Below are positions 49,104-60,750 of a DNA stretch of 64,000 nt, piece by piece. The stretch lies in NCBI GenBank assembly GCA_047967505.1, contig CM106541.1; one strand, written 5' to 3'. The stretch's first letter is position 1; every line of letters starts with the position of its first letter. Made by a program: the position numbers and the translations under genes. The notes below the pieces were generated by a model that was not told the origin of the DNA, ran no database searches, and was given only the letters and a program-made list of their open reading frames with translations. This DNA comes from Dipteris shenzhenensis (lineage: Eukaryota; Polypodiophyta; Polypodiopsida; Gleicheniales).

Positions 49104-51144
49104 TTGGTATCAAAGCCTGACTCACGGCTTTCTCAAGTAGTGACGGTGCAAAGAACCACGCTCAAGCTTTGTCCCTATCTATCTCTGGACAAATACCGGA
49201 CAGCGCCACACCCGTGAGCCAAGGAGTCGTGATGGTGCTTGTCCCTGGATGGAATGCTCAAAGGAAGCCAGGCCATCGTGGAATTCGAAAAACAGAGAGT
49301 TTATGAGAATGTATTTGCTATCTATTATGAACGAGGTTACATTGCCCAGAGCAGACGGCACGAAACTTTTGTCAGAGATTGACGACCCGATGAACGCAAT
49401 TGATGACAAAATGGTGAAACACCAGGCGGCTCACGTTTAGTGCAATCACTAAATATTTGTGTTGCGTGACGATGTGTTTGATAAAGACGAATCAATTGGA
49501 GTCCATGTGCGACGGAGATGCTTGAGCAGATAATTGCTTGGCGGCTTGGGCGGAGGGCTAGAAAGGATAAGCGATGCCTTCATGCATTTTGACATGACAC
49601 ACAAGTAGATCATGGCACAGTTCCGTTGCTTGACGGTGGTCGGGGGCTGGCGACGCTGAGCGCTAACAGAAGGTCCTGCGACAGAGGTCTCTAGAAGACG
49701 CGACGCACGACGCTGCCCAGCCAGCCAAGGTTTGAACCTTAGGCTGACGTGGCTCTTGCAGACGTTGATAAGGAAAAAAAAGGAAAGACAACCAGGAATT
49801 ATGTACTTCACCACGTCAGATAGCTGAGACTTCATAGGGATCAGCTACAATGTGGGCTCATAGATGATGAGCTTATGAACCAGGTTCCAGAGCAGGTATC
49901 CAGAACACACAAATGACAAGTCAATCTCCCACACAATCTGACTAGAATACACACAGGAACACACAAACTCTTTGAAAGAGGGGAAAGAAGGCTTTGACTT
50001 GTTGTAGCTCTGTGTCAAAGCCTTCTTTCCCCTCTTTCAAAGAGTTTGTGTGTTCCTGTGTGTATTCTAGTCAGATTGTGTGGGAGATTGACTTGTCATT
50101 TGTGTGTTCTGGATACCTGCTCTGGAACCTGGTTCATAAGCTCATCATCTATGAGCCCACATTGTAGCTGATCCCTATGAAGTCTCAGCTATCTGACGTG
50201 GTGAAGTACATAATTCCTGGTTGTCTTTCCTTTTTTTTCCTTATCAACGTCTGCAAGAGCCACGTCAGCCTAAGGTTCAAACCTTGGCTGGCTGGGCAGC
50301 GTCGTGCGTCGCGTCTTCTAGAGACCTCTGTCGCAGGACCTTCTGTTAGCGCTCAGCGTCGCCAGCCCCCGACCACCGTCAAGCAACGGAACTGTGCCAT
50401 GATCTACTTGTGTGTCATGTCAAAATGCATGAAGGCATCGCTTATCCTTTCTAGCCCTCCGCCCAAGCCGCCAAGCAATTATCTGCTCAAGCATCTCCGT
50501 CGCACATGGACTCCAATTGATTCGTCTTTATCAAACACATCGTCACGCAACACAAATATTTAGTGATTGCACTAAACGTGAGCCGCCTGGTGTTTCACCA
50601 TTTTGTCATCAATTGCGTTCATCGGGTCGTCAATCTCTGACAAAAGTTTCGTGCCGTCTGCTCTGGGCAATGTAACCTCGTTCATAATAGATAGCAAATA
50701 CATTCTCATAAACTCTCTGTTTTTCGAATTCCACGATGGCCTGGCTTCCTTTGAGCATTCCATCCAGGGACAAGCACCATCACGACTCCTTGGCTCACGG
50801 GTGTGGCGCTGTCCGGTATTTGTCCAGAGATAGATAGGGACAAAGCTTGAGCGTGGTTCTTTGCACCGTCACTACTTGAGAAAGCCGTGAGTCAGGCTTT
50901 GATACCAATGCAACCTCCTTTGTAAAAGACAGCAAAGACACTCTCATTTTCTCTCCCTCTCCCCCTCTCTCTACAGATACACTAGGGCCCAGGACAATCG
51001 TCAGGTTGGACCCCCCCGAAGGTTTTTATTCATCAGAGAGAAAATACAGTACAAGCTGTTCATACCAAATCCAAATGGGAATGAATCATTACATGAGCTC
51101 TTAGGCTCTCTTTCTTGGCATCAAGCCACTTGTCAAACTCTACA
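48868..51144. repeat. near-perfect palindrome, two arms of about 1.13 kb
   Basis: Positions x and 100012-x are complementary from 48868/51144 inward to a loop of 15 bases (49999-50013). Only a handful of mismatches are seen, for example gcaacaag against gcatcaag and tctttgatg against tctctgatg. Peptides of 128, 76 and 63 codons are therefore encoded identically on opposite strands of the arms. The left arm is the end of the 5' LTR, the primer site and the leader, so the right arm is an inverted copy of these. Confidence 0.95.
49105..49116 (+). other. Gypsy II primer-binding site
   Basis: TGGTATCAAAGC follows the LTR and differs at one base from the usual tRNA-Met site. An inverted copy occurs in the right palindrome arm at about 50896-50907. 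Confidence 0.85.
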
Positions 51145-52540
51145 CTTGTCAACCAAGAGTTGTTCATACACACAGTCGTTCTTTGTACGACAGATCAACC
51201 ACACATGATGTATCTACAACACCTCCTTCCAGCAGCTTGTATAAGTAAAACAGCTCGTACTTATGCTTCTTGTACGGAATCCTCATGCACAAAGAACCCC
51301 CAAGAATGCTAATCCGTCGAGTCATCCCCTCCACCTATAGATTCATGAAACCTCAACGATCAAAGTCCCTATCACGACTTCCGTTCAGTCACTATTGCAT
51401 CTGCACACAAGCTGTACACGTCATACTCAGAATTGTAAGCAGCCACATCACGAGTAGCTTCCAGCAGCGACAACTCCCAATCTGTCTTCTGTTCCAGCTA
51501 AGCTCCCCCACGCAGTCTGCACACTTGTGCGTGATTAAAGGTAACAAACCCACAGCCCAACAAAATAAGCGACTCGTACTTCATGTTGATCAGCCCGTTA
51601 GCTCTCCGCTCAGCTAATCGTCAGCCTGTCTCTTCTCTTCCATACTACAGCTCTCCCACGCCAACAGCCCATCAGCCCTGTGCTATTTTTTTTTCAGATC
51701 ATCACACCCCGTTGACAGCCTGTACACAGCCCAATCGCTCTCAGATCGTCACAGCCCTCTACACCCTGACGCACTGCTCTTGTACAACAATTTGGAGCCG
51801 GTGAACCATCCATTCATCGACCAGCAGATCCTCACCTCTCTCCTTCTTGGCTTTCTTCCCCCCAACCTGATCTCTTCTGCTCATCCACGTTCTCCAGAAC
51901 TCTCCAGTAGTCGCCATCCCACGTATCAGCCCACTCGTCAGCCAGAACATCCCAATCCTTGATCACGTAGCCACCTTGCATGCATACATTCCCTTCCAGA
52001 TTTTCCAGCCATGTCATCACGTAGAATTTACCACTCTTCCATTAAAAATGCAAATATCCCCCTAGGCACATTAAATGCACATTTTGGACCTTTGGTCACA
52101 CAATTCCCACACACATTAGCATGCACATTAAGACTTGCATGCACCCCCGTACACACACATGAAAAGCCCCGTGACATGGACACCAGAACATATCAAATTC
52201 CTGTAACATGTAAGTGCACATTGACTCAGGAAAATAAAATTAAAAAACCCTTCATGACTTGATTTTCATGACCCCAAAAACATTTCACTTGACCACACAC
52301 TGCACACCATTGCTCTGGAGGTCTGGTACAACCACATTGCATTTCATTATTTCCCATGAACCCTGCAAAACATACTTTATTGTCTCAAAAAACTATACAT
52401 TAGTCCATCATGCTTGTGAAAGAAGAATCCACAAATGCCAAAAGCCCACACCTACCCTGGATGTGTACAACTATGTGCCTACCCACAGCTATATACAGTG
52501 CTCAAAAACGTGCTCAAAAACGTGATACAGGTTTTGTCCT
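51145..52540 (+). other. Gypsy II leader, unassigned
   Basis: No gag-like frame is recognised. The stretch is rich in CACA/ACAC and CCC words. Reading frames up to 115 codons exist but resemble nothing known. Confidence 0.5.
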
Positions 52541-52880
52541 ATCAACGTGTGATGTGGCTAGGCGTCCACATGTGCGGGATGACGTGGCAATATGGTGCAT
52601 GCAGGGGCTGACGTGGCCCTGACCTGGCCACCTGACACATGGCAGTGACGTGTCATATGCTGATGTGGCAAAAAGACACGTGGCATATAGCTAGAGCTTG
52701 CTGATGTGGCAGACAATTGCAGGCCTGAGTGGATGCTGAGGTGGCAGTGTACAGTTCAGACGCTGACGTGGCATCCAGGTCTTAAGGGGTGCTGATGTGG
52801 CAGTACACGTGGCAGCCAGCTCAGATGCTGATGTGGCACTGACACGTGGCAGACAAGTGGCTGATGTGGAAGACTTGAGG
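52541..52880. repeat. degenerate GCTGATGTGGCA / ACGTGGCA repeats
   Basis: About a dozen copies of TGATGTGGCA, GACGTGGC or ACACGTGGCA are spaced 15-35 bp apart. ACGTGGC is the plant ABRE/G-box core, so the array is a dense cluster of potential bZIP sites; that role is only inferred. Confidence 0.75.
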
Positions 52881-53060
52881 TTAAGCCAACCTAACCTTGG
52901 TTAGTGGATTGGTTAGAGGTCCAGTTAGTTGACCCAACCAGACTAGTCTGGTCACTGTAACCAGACTGTGACCAGTTCAGTTAGTCTAGTTGCAAACTAA
53001 CCAAACTAGAGCTAGTCAGTCTGGTTAGAGTAACCAGTAGGTACTCATCTGGTTACTGTA
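52881..53060. repeat. CTGGTTA / CCAGACTAG repeat tract
   Basis: Short words CTGGTTA, GGTTAG, AACCAGACT and a perfect 14-base palindrome CCAGACTAGTCTGG recur. No coding frame is recognised. Confidence 0.65.
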
Positions 53061-53510
53061 CAAAAAAAAAAAGACAGTTGCAAAAACTGTTTCTGCTAGC
53101 TGTTTTCACCTATCTGAGAGTATTTACTATCAGAAAAAGCAGAAATCAGAGAAAAATCAGAGATTTGCACAAGTAAAGGAATGCATGCCTTTGTGCTCAG
53201 GAAAAGGGAATTAGATGCATACTCAGTGCTTTTTGCAGCAGCGAGAAAAGGGGCAATATAGTTGTTGATGCCTTGGCAACTTTGTGGGTATATGCCTTGA
53301 GTTGATAGCCCGGTACTGGCATAGATTGTGAATGCAAGACACCTCTTGTTGAGGTAATTTTTCTTTTTGAAAAGCAAAGGTTGCGTGCATTAGTTGCATA
53401 CACAGTGTGTGTGAGAAACTTCCAGATCTCAGACAAGTTGTAAAAAAAAGGCCCAATCACCTATCCAGTGGGATTCACAAGATAGGGATGCACATCCAAG
53501 ACAGAGAAGT
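53061..53510 (+). other. Gypsy II leader next to gag
   Basis: It contains an A-rich run at 53062 and no recognised frame. Gag reading begins near 53500. Confidence 0.5.
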
Positions 53511-54620
53511 GTGCAGCAAAATCAGCAAGAATTTGAGCAGATGGTACGCTCTCATATGCAAGAGATGGAAAATCTCAGAAGGGATCCAAGAGCTCAGCAT
53601 TTGTTTCAAGCAGAAAATATGCTTAATGCAGCTTATGATGTGCCAATGCCAGAGGCACACTCTCGTGTACAGCCCGAGAGAGAGGGATCTCATAGGGGAC
53701 GGTCTCATAGCAGGAAGAGATCGAGGCATCATCACCGATCTCCAAGTCCTTCACCGTCTACCTCGAGCTCGACTTCTGTATCTTCTTCTTTATCAGATAA
53801 ACCATCCAGGAAAAGAAGGAAACACAAGAAGTCTAGGAAGAGCAAGTCTTCTAGAGAGACCAAGGAACTCAAAGATGGAGGTAAATCTATCAAGCTTATG
53901 ACCTAAAATGGACAATGTGGTCATACAGACAAAGCATTGTAGTTCATCAGGCAGTTTGATGCTGCAGTCGGTACAGAAAAGTTTTTAGAATCCTCCAAGT
54001 TAAGAATGGTCAGTTTGCACTTGACAGCGACAGCTAGTGCATGGTGGAGTGCACAGACCACAGATGGGTCAACCCCAAAGAGGTGGAAGGACTTCAAGAA
54101 AGCCTTCTACCAGCAGTTTATGCCTAAACAGTTTAGAGATCATGTTCTTCAAGATTGGGACAGTTTGCATATGGATGCAGGAGATACAGTGGATGTGTAC
54201 AACCAAAAGTTTTGGGATGCTTATTTGCAGGTTACACCTTTCAAAAAGATCTCCAAAAGAACCCAAATAAGAAAGTACAGAGCTTTGGGGCCAAAGAACA
54301 TTCAAGACCTTATGCATTCAGCTTTAGTGGCTAGTCTTGTGCCGTTACAAGATCCATCCACAGTACTATCCTTACATGCAGGAGGTGCTGAAAGGAAGAA
54401 AATCGATTTTTCAAAATCAGAAAAGAAAGAGTATCCCAAGGTTGAAAAGAAAGGGTTTCTGTCCTAGAAGCCGAGGGGTACGCAGTTTTCAAAGTCATAT
54501 AAAGGCAAATCCCCATTCACTCCTGAACAGATAGCTGCATTTCGCAGAGATGGGGAATGCTTTAGAGGTGGGAAAGAGGGGCATATGGCTGCCCAGTGCC
54601 CTGAGAAGCCTTCAGGTTCT
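53511..54620 (+). pseudogene. Gypsy II gag with RS-like basic region
   Basis: The same frame runs from 53511 into pol, with stops at 53904 (TAA), about 53940 (TAG) and 54465 (TAG). An Arg/Ser-rich block (RGRSHSRKRSRHHHRSPSPS … KPSRKRRKHKKSRKSKSS) lies at about 53690-53870, in front of the gag domain (SAWWSAQTTDGSTPKRWKDF, FKKAFYQQFMPKQFRDHV). The knuckle reads CFRGGKEGHMAAQC (about 54558): the second Cys is Gly, which would disable zinc binding. Confidence 0.88.
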
Positions 54621-57600
54621 AAGGAGCAGAAAAAGCCACAAGTACCATCGAGGCCACTGGTGGGAGTAGTCCCAGATGTTTTGGGTAGTACCTCACACCC
54701 AAAGAAAAAAGAGCTTTTGCTATCATGGGGAAAGATAAGAGATCAGCAAGCATTAATCCTATTTGATTCAGGGTCTACAGACAATTTCATATCTGAAGAT
54801 TTAGCCCTTAGATTAGGGATAAAAACTGAAGAGCTAGGCAGAGCTCTTGATGCTGATCAAATGTTCCAAGGGAATCCAGTGCAAGTTACTCCTTTGATTG
54901 CAAGTTACTCCTTTGTCCATGTGCAGAGCTATGTAGATCAGGAGGACTTTTTAATCTCTCCTCTCAAGCAGCATGATGTTGTACTTGGTACACCGTGGTT
55001 CCATCGAAAGGAAGTAACGATAGAATACCCTGAGAGGGTGCTGAGTTTTATCCATAGGAAGAAAAACCAACGTTTAGTTGCTAGGAATAAAGGGGAAACT
55101 ATCCCCATTGTATCTGATGTTACATGTGGTAAAGCAATAAAGTGTGCGATTTCCGCGTACATGGTTTTTGTGAAAGAAAAAGAGAATGATATGCATGCTA
55201 AAATGAATGATGCAGACAAAGATAAATTTCAGTTTTTTGTATACTTTAAAGATTGCTTTTCTGATGCTTTGCCAGGGGAGTTACCCCTAGAGAGACCAAA
55301 AGATCATCAGATAGAGTTAATGCCTGGTAGTGAGCCACCAAATAGACCACCTTATAGAGTCAGTGCGACTCAAAGAGAGGAGATTATGGCTCAGGTGCAG
55401 GACTTGCTATCCAAAGGGTTGATTCAGCTCAGCTCGTCTCCTTTTTGCTCACCAGTACTTCTAATATAGAAGAAAGATGGTTCTTTTCGAATGTGCATTG
55501 ATTATCGTGCATTGAATAAGATGATCATCAAAAATAGATTTCCGATACCACGCATAGATGATGTGCTTGACCAGCTCAGAGGAGCAATAGTTTTCAGCAG
55601 GATAGACTTGAAGAGTGGCTATCATCAAGTCAGAATACAACCACAAGATGTGCATAAGACAGCTTTTCGCACTACATTCGGGTTGTATGAATACTTAGTG
55701 ATGCCTTTTGGGTTGACAAATGCTCCAGCCACATTCAATAGAATGATGGATCGCATCTTCCGAAAGTACAGACATTTCATGGATACTTTCTTTGATGATA
55801 TCCTAATCTTTTCAAAGACAGAAGAAGAGCACAAGGAACATCTTGCTTTGGTATTTCAAGAACTTCGAAATCATCAGCTTTTTTCCAATAGCAAGAAAAG
55901 TGAATTCTTTTTGGAAGAGATCCATTATTTGGGATACAGATGGATCCTGTAAAGATCCAAGCCATCCAAGAATGGCGTGAGTTGAAAACTGTGCATGAAG
56001 TCCGTAGTTTTTTGGGACTTCGCTCCTACTATAGGAGATTCATCAGGCATTTTGCTGATATCGCAGCTCCATTACATGATCTTACTAAGAAAAATGTAGC
56101 CTTTACATGGGGAATATCGCAGAAGAAAGCATTCAATATACTCAAGGAGAAGTTAACTAGAGAGAGCCTCTTCTTGTAGTCCCGGATCTTTATCAACCTT
56201 TTGATGTTGATTGCGATGCTTGTGGAGAGTGTGTTGGGGCTGCATTACATCAGAATGGACATGTACTAGCATACGAGAGCCGAAGATTGCGTGATGCTGA
56301 AAGATATCTGGGAATCTATGAAAAAGAATTGTTGGCTGTAGTTCATGCTGTGAACACATGGAAGCACTATCTTTTGGGTGCAGATTTTATTGTTAAAACA
56401 GATCACCAAAGTCTGAGACATGTTCTAACTAAGACAAAACTTTCCGAGAAGCATATGAAATGGGCAAATATGCTGTCAATGTATCATTTTCAGATTGTCC
56501 ATACCCTAGGAATTCGGAACAGAGTGGTAGATGTCTTGTCCCAAAGACCCCAGGTTAACAATGTGACTATTGCTTATCATCAAGACCTGGAAGGCATGAG
56601 GGAGCAATATGCTAATGATGCAGATCAGATTTTGGCGAGATTTTATAGCAAATGCAAGAGGGGCAGTCCACGAGTCACTATTCCGTGAAAGATGGGTATT
56701 TAATGAAAGATGACTGCCTATGCATAACCCAGGAGATGAGGAAAAAGATTTTGGAGGAATGCCATGCACCTCCCTATGCTGGGCATAGAGAAATTACAGC
56801 AACAACTCTAGCACTAGAGAGGTATTTCTTTTGGCCAGGGATGTGGAAAGATATACATTAGTTTGTTACTGAATGCCTTATGTGTCAGAAAGTGAAGTAT
56901 GATAGACGGAAGGCACCTGGCCTACTTATGTCTCTTCCCGTGCCTCAGGCACTGTGGGAAAGTATTACAATGGACTTCATTTTTGATTTGCCAAGATCAA
57001 AGTCAGGGAATGATGGGATTTGGACTACCATTGATAAATTCAGCAAGCAAGCTCATTTCATTCCGATTCGCAAAACCAGAAAGGCAGATCATATGGCTAA
57101 GCTTTTCATGGCACAGATCTTTAAGCATCATGGTATGCCTAAGTCCATTGTCAGTGATCAAGATCCCAGAATGACCAGTCTATTCTGGAGAGCTTTATTT
57201 GATAACATGGAGATGAATCTGAATTTTTCTTCTTCTTTCCATCTCCAGACAGATGGTCAAAGTGAAGCAGCAAATTCTACAGCATTAGATATGCTGAAAT
57301 GCTACGTGGGTGACCAAGGTTCAGACTGGGAAAAGTGCCTACCATTGGTAGAGTTTGCTTACAATAATACAGTACACAGCTCTCCAGGGAAAGCCCCCTT
57401 TGAGGTCATCTATGGAAGGGTAATTCTGCCACCTATCCTGAGGACCAAGGATGAAATATTTACAGTTGATCAGTTTGTGAGAGACCTCCATACAGCTTAC
57501 AGCCAAGTTCAGACAGCAATCGAAAGGTCTCAAAAGAAACATAAAAGAGCTGCAGATAAGCATAGGAGACAGTTAGATCTCAACTTCGAGAAAGCTAGGC

Positions 57601-58020
57601 TCCGTAAGTTCAAAGGCAAACAGAGAGTGTATGCAAAGTTATCTCCTAGGTACTATGGCCCTTTCAGGGTTACAGAAAGAATAAATGAGGTTGCATACAG
57701 GTTAGCATTGCCAGAGCATTGGAGGATTCACAATGCATTCCATGTGAGTCTTCTAAAGAAATTTCAGGGGCCAGAGCCTACAGAAGCAATATCAGAGGAT
57801 CCACCAGAAGTGGATGAGCTGGAGGAGGTTCTTCAACCAGAGCAGATCGTGTACCATACCGTACACAAAGGCCCTCAAGGCAAATAATTTTACAGGTACC
57901 TTGTAAAATTCAAGAATTATACGGCATTGGATGCCAAGTGGATAAATGAAGACATGTTGTCTGATCATCCACAGCTTTTGGATGTTTACAAGGAAGCTTT
58001 TCAGTTGAGGTTAACTGAAT
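54621..58020 (+). pseudogene. Gypsy II pol (protease, RT, RNase H, integrase, chromodomain-like end)
   Basis: Protease has LFDSGSTDNFI (about 54757). RT has [38 protein letters not shown] and FFDDIL, with a TAG at 55467-55469. A deletion and frameshift at about 55940 removes part of the HYLGH…GI.MDP segment. RNase H follows (VDCDACGECVGAAL, TDHQSLRHVL). Integrase has HREITATTLALERYFFWPGM, CLMCQKVK, MDFIFDLPRSKSG, VSDQDPRMTS and TDGQSEAANS, where the usual Glu of the ER.N. box may be the E in SEAANS. YAKLSPRYYGPF and HNAFHVSLLKKF precede a chromodomain-like end (about 57890-58018). Several stops. Confidence 0.9.
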
Positions 58021-58024
58021 AGAA

Positions 58025-58034
58025 GCCGAGGGGA
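58025..58034 (+). other. Gypsy II polypurine tract
   Basis: GCCGAGGGGA abuts the TGTCACC start of the 3' LTR. Confidence 0.75.
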
Positions 58035-58855
58035 TGTCACCACAATGTAAATATTCTAAGTCAAAGTATATTTGACCATTTATTTGATCATAATTAAATA
58101 GTTTTTCCATCTGGGTTAATTATGGTCAAAATAGTTATTCTATTGGTCAAAGAATTGACTACGGTCAAGTGATCTCGGTCAGGAAGACTTGGTTTATACC
58201 AAGAAGGTTAACTACGGTTAACCAAGATGTGCCAACTTCGGTTGGAGAGACTTGACTATAATTAAGGTGTCTCGACCCTTGGTCAAATCCCCTTAATTAT
58301 GATCAAGAGCGTTGACTTTGGTCAATGAGAGAATAAATAAATATATTTTTATATTTGTTATGTGTGTACATATGTTCAGTGGGGACGCCCACTGTGAATA
58401 GAATTAGTCCACAATGTATTATTTGCATGCAAAGCGCTAACAATTAATGGGTACCATGGTGGTGCGCTTTAATTAATTGTTATAGGTACTAGGAAGAGTT
58501 ATTTTTCCTAAGCGCAATGGAGCCTAACAAGAGTCTAGGAGGTGGTTCGCGTGACCAAGTGCTTCGAAGACTCCAGAGTTGCCCTTAGTGGCATGTAATT
58601 AGGAAAGTAATGTAGACTTTGACAAGTGGCTTGTTGCCAAGAAAGAGAGCCTAAGAGCTCATGTAATGATTCATTCACGGTTGGATTTTGTATGAACAGC
58701 TTGTACTGTATTTTCTCTCTGATGAATAAAAACCTTCAGGGAGGGTCCAGCCCGACGATTGTCCTGGGCCCTAGTGTATCTGTAGAGAGAGGGAGAGAGG
58801 GAGAGAGGGAGAGAAAATGAGAGTGTCTTTGTTGTCTTTTATGAAGGAGGTTACA
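58035..58855 (+). repeat. Gypsy II 3' LTR (821 bp)
   Basis: It starts TGTCACCACAATG and ends GGTTACA, clearly diverged from the 5' copy. It has extra GGGAGAGAGGGAGAGA near the end. Confidence 0.92.
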
Positions 58856-60664
58856 CTGGGGGCACTATTGACATTCTCTTTATTTAGGACCACAAATTGG
58901 ATGCCAGGGATTGTGTCGCCAGGTAAGATGCTTTTACGCTACATCTTTTAGTCACTTGCAATTAGCACTAGGGGTGGTACATGTATTTCAGTTTCTTTAT
59001 CTTTTCTCCCTGTGATTGTTGGACACGAAGTCATTATTCCCGACGGAGCTCAGTTGATCTTGCTTTTTATTGAGGGACATAAGGTTGGTTTTATAAAACT
59101 ATATGCCCCCAACAAGAGAGGGGATCGTGTCCTCATGTGGAAAGAGCTGCTCTCCTGGCCTCCATTGCAGATTCATGGGTCATTGGAGGTGATTTAGTTG
59201 CCTTCAGATAAAAAAGGAGGGTAGAGAAGGTGGTGGAGAGAGGGGACGCCTTCCTGTTGCTCTTCAGTGGCAGAGATACATGGTTTGATGATGCCTTTCA
59301 CACACAGCCACACTCTCTCCTGTTTTCGTGGTCGAGCAGGAGACTACAGATGCCCATCCATGCACGGATTGATAGATTTTAGGTTGATGATTGGGCTCTG
59401 GATAGGGGCAAATCTGTATGCATTTTGGCTGGAGTATCCACCTCAGATCACTTTCTAGTGGTATTGATGATTTTAGAGTCTTTTTGGACTCAGATGGGAG
59501 TAGAGTCAATAAGCACTTCTTCTCTACTCCTTGCCCCAGCCATAGTAGGAAATGTGTTTTAGTAGGGAATGTGTTTCGCAGCTTATTGACTCAGACGGGG
59601 TTTTACAGACTGATCCTGATGCCGTCATGCACATAGCTACATATTTTTATGCCTCCCTTGTGATAGCAGATGCTGACACACAGGCCATAGATGATACCTA
59701 ATATGTTGTATGGCAGTGTATAACTATGTTGGTGAAATTAGATATGCGGACCTCACTAGATGCACCTTTCACCAACTTCTTGCCCTTCATAAGAGCAAGT
59801 GCGCGGGTTCAGATGGGCTTACCCCCTCTTTTTTAACTACTTCTTTATATTACCTCAGCCTTGCCCTTCATAAGAGCAAGTGCGCAGGTTCGGGTGTTTT
59901 GGACTTTGGCGAGATACCACAATCACTTACAGATGGTCTCATTCATCTTATTCCAAAAGGGGGTAGCAAGAATTTAGTGTCTCAGTGAAGACCGATTACT
60001 CTCTTTTGGGCACTTGCTACAAAATCCTGGCGAAAGCGATAAGCCTACCCTTGCAGCCCGTGCTTCCAGATCTTATACATGATTCCTAGACGGTCTTCGT
60101 TCATGGCAGGAGCATCTTTGATAATATTTTCTCATTTTGGGAGGCTTCTAAGTAGACTATGGCCATTCTACCCTTGGATTTTGAGAAAGCTTATGACACG
60201 GTAGATTGGAGTTTTTTGGAAGGCACCGTTCTTCGTTTTGGATTTCCACTTGTATGGATTCAAGGCGTATCCCCCTTATACAAATCAGCCCATAGCGAGG
60301 TGCTTATTGGTGGGGTCCGGAGAGAGAGGTTTCAGATTTCTAGATCAGTCTGCCAGGATGTCCTCTAGCTCTTTTCCTCTTTTTCTTTACGGCTGAAGTG
60401 ATGGGCATCTATATTGGATCTCAAGATGATCTCTTTGGGCTGAGACTTCCCCTCAGATGGGATGAAGAACTTATGGACATTGAGCTCGCAGATGATAATG
60501 CTGTTTTTCTAGATGCCACGACACATACGCTCACTTCTTTCTGGACAGCCTTGGGTATGTTTTGCACTGCTCCGGGGACACACATCAATTGGGATAAATC
60601 CAATGGCTTTTGGATTAGTGACAAGGACACCCCTGGTTGGGGAAATGACATTGGTTTTACTTAG
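58856..60664 (+). pseudogene. LINE Vb ORF2, rest of endonuclease and RT
   Basis: DHKLDARDC resumes the endonuclease just after the 3' LTR. IGGDL (about 59185) is the nuclease metal-site block. A short direct repeat (CTTGCCCTTCATAAGAGCAA at about 59780 and 59862) lies in the RT N-terminus. LPLDFEKAYDTVDW (60165) and LADDNAVF (about 60487) are RT blocks. Multiple stops occur. Confidence 0.83.
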
Positions 60665-60750
60665 GTTTAAAGGGGTGTTCCTGTCAGGTGTGTGGAGTGC
60701 CAGGTCGGCATGGGTATCTCTCCATCACAACAGTTTGTGCCAGTCTTGGA

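Larger units (their letters stand above)
48243..58855 (+). mobile_element. Gypsy II: Ty3/gypsy element with a palindromic leader
   Basis: Two LTRs (861 and 821 bp), a primer-binding site, a very long leader (4.4 kb), gag, pol and a polypurine tract are in order. The element is inserted in the endonuclease of LINE Vb. The LTRs differ by about 40 bp of indels and many substitutions, so the insertion is old. It is sense to the helicase gene. Confidence 0.93.
47126..60735 (+). mobile_element. LINE Vb: plus-strand LINE split by Gypsy II
   Basis: ORF1 (47295-48143) and the first 33 codons of the endonuclease (48144-48242) lie left of Gypsy II. The endonuclease resumes at 58856 and RT runs to about 60664. 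The junctions carry CTGTG and CTGGG, a 4-of-5 target duplication. The 3' end is cut off by LINE VI at about 60750. Confidence 0.83.

Noticed and set aside
49449-50563. Identical 128-codon frames on opposite strands
   Set aside because: They are mirror images created by the palindrome, overlap leader sequence and resemble no known protein.
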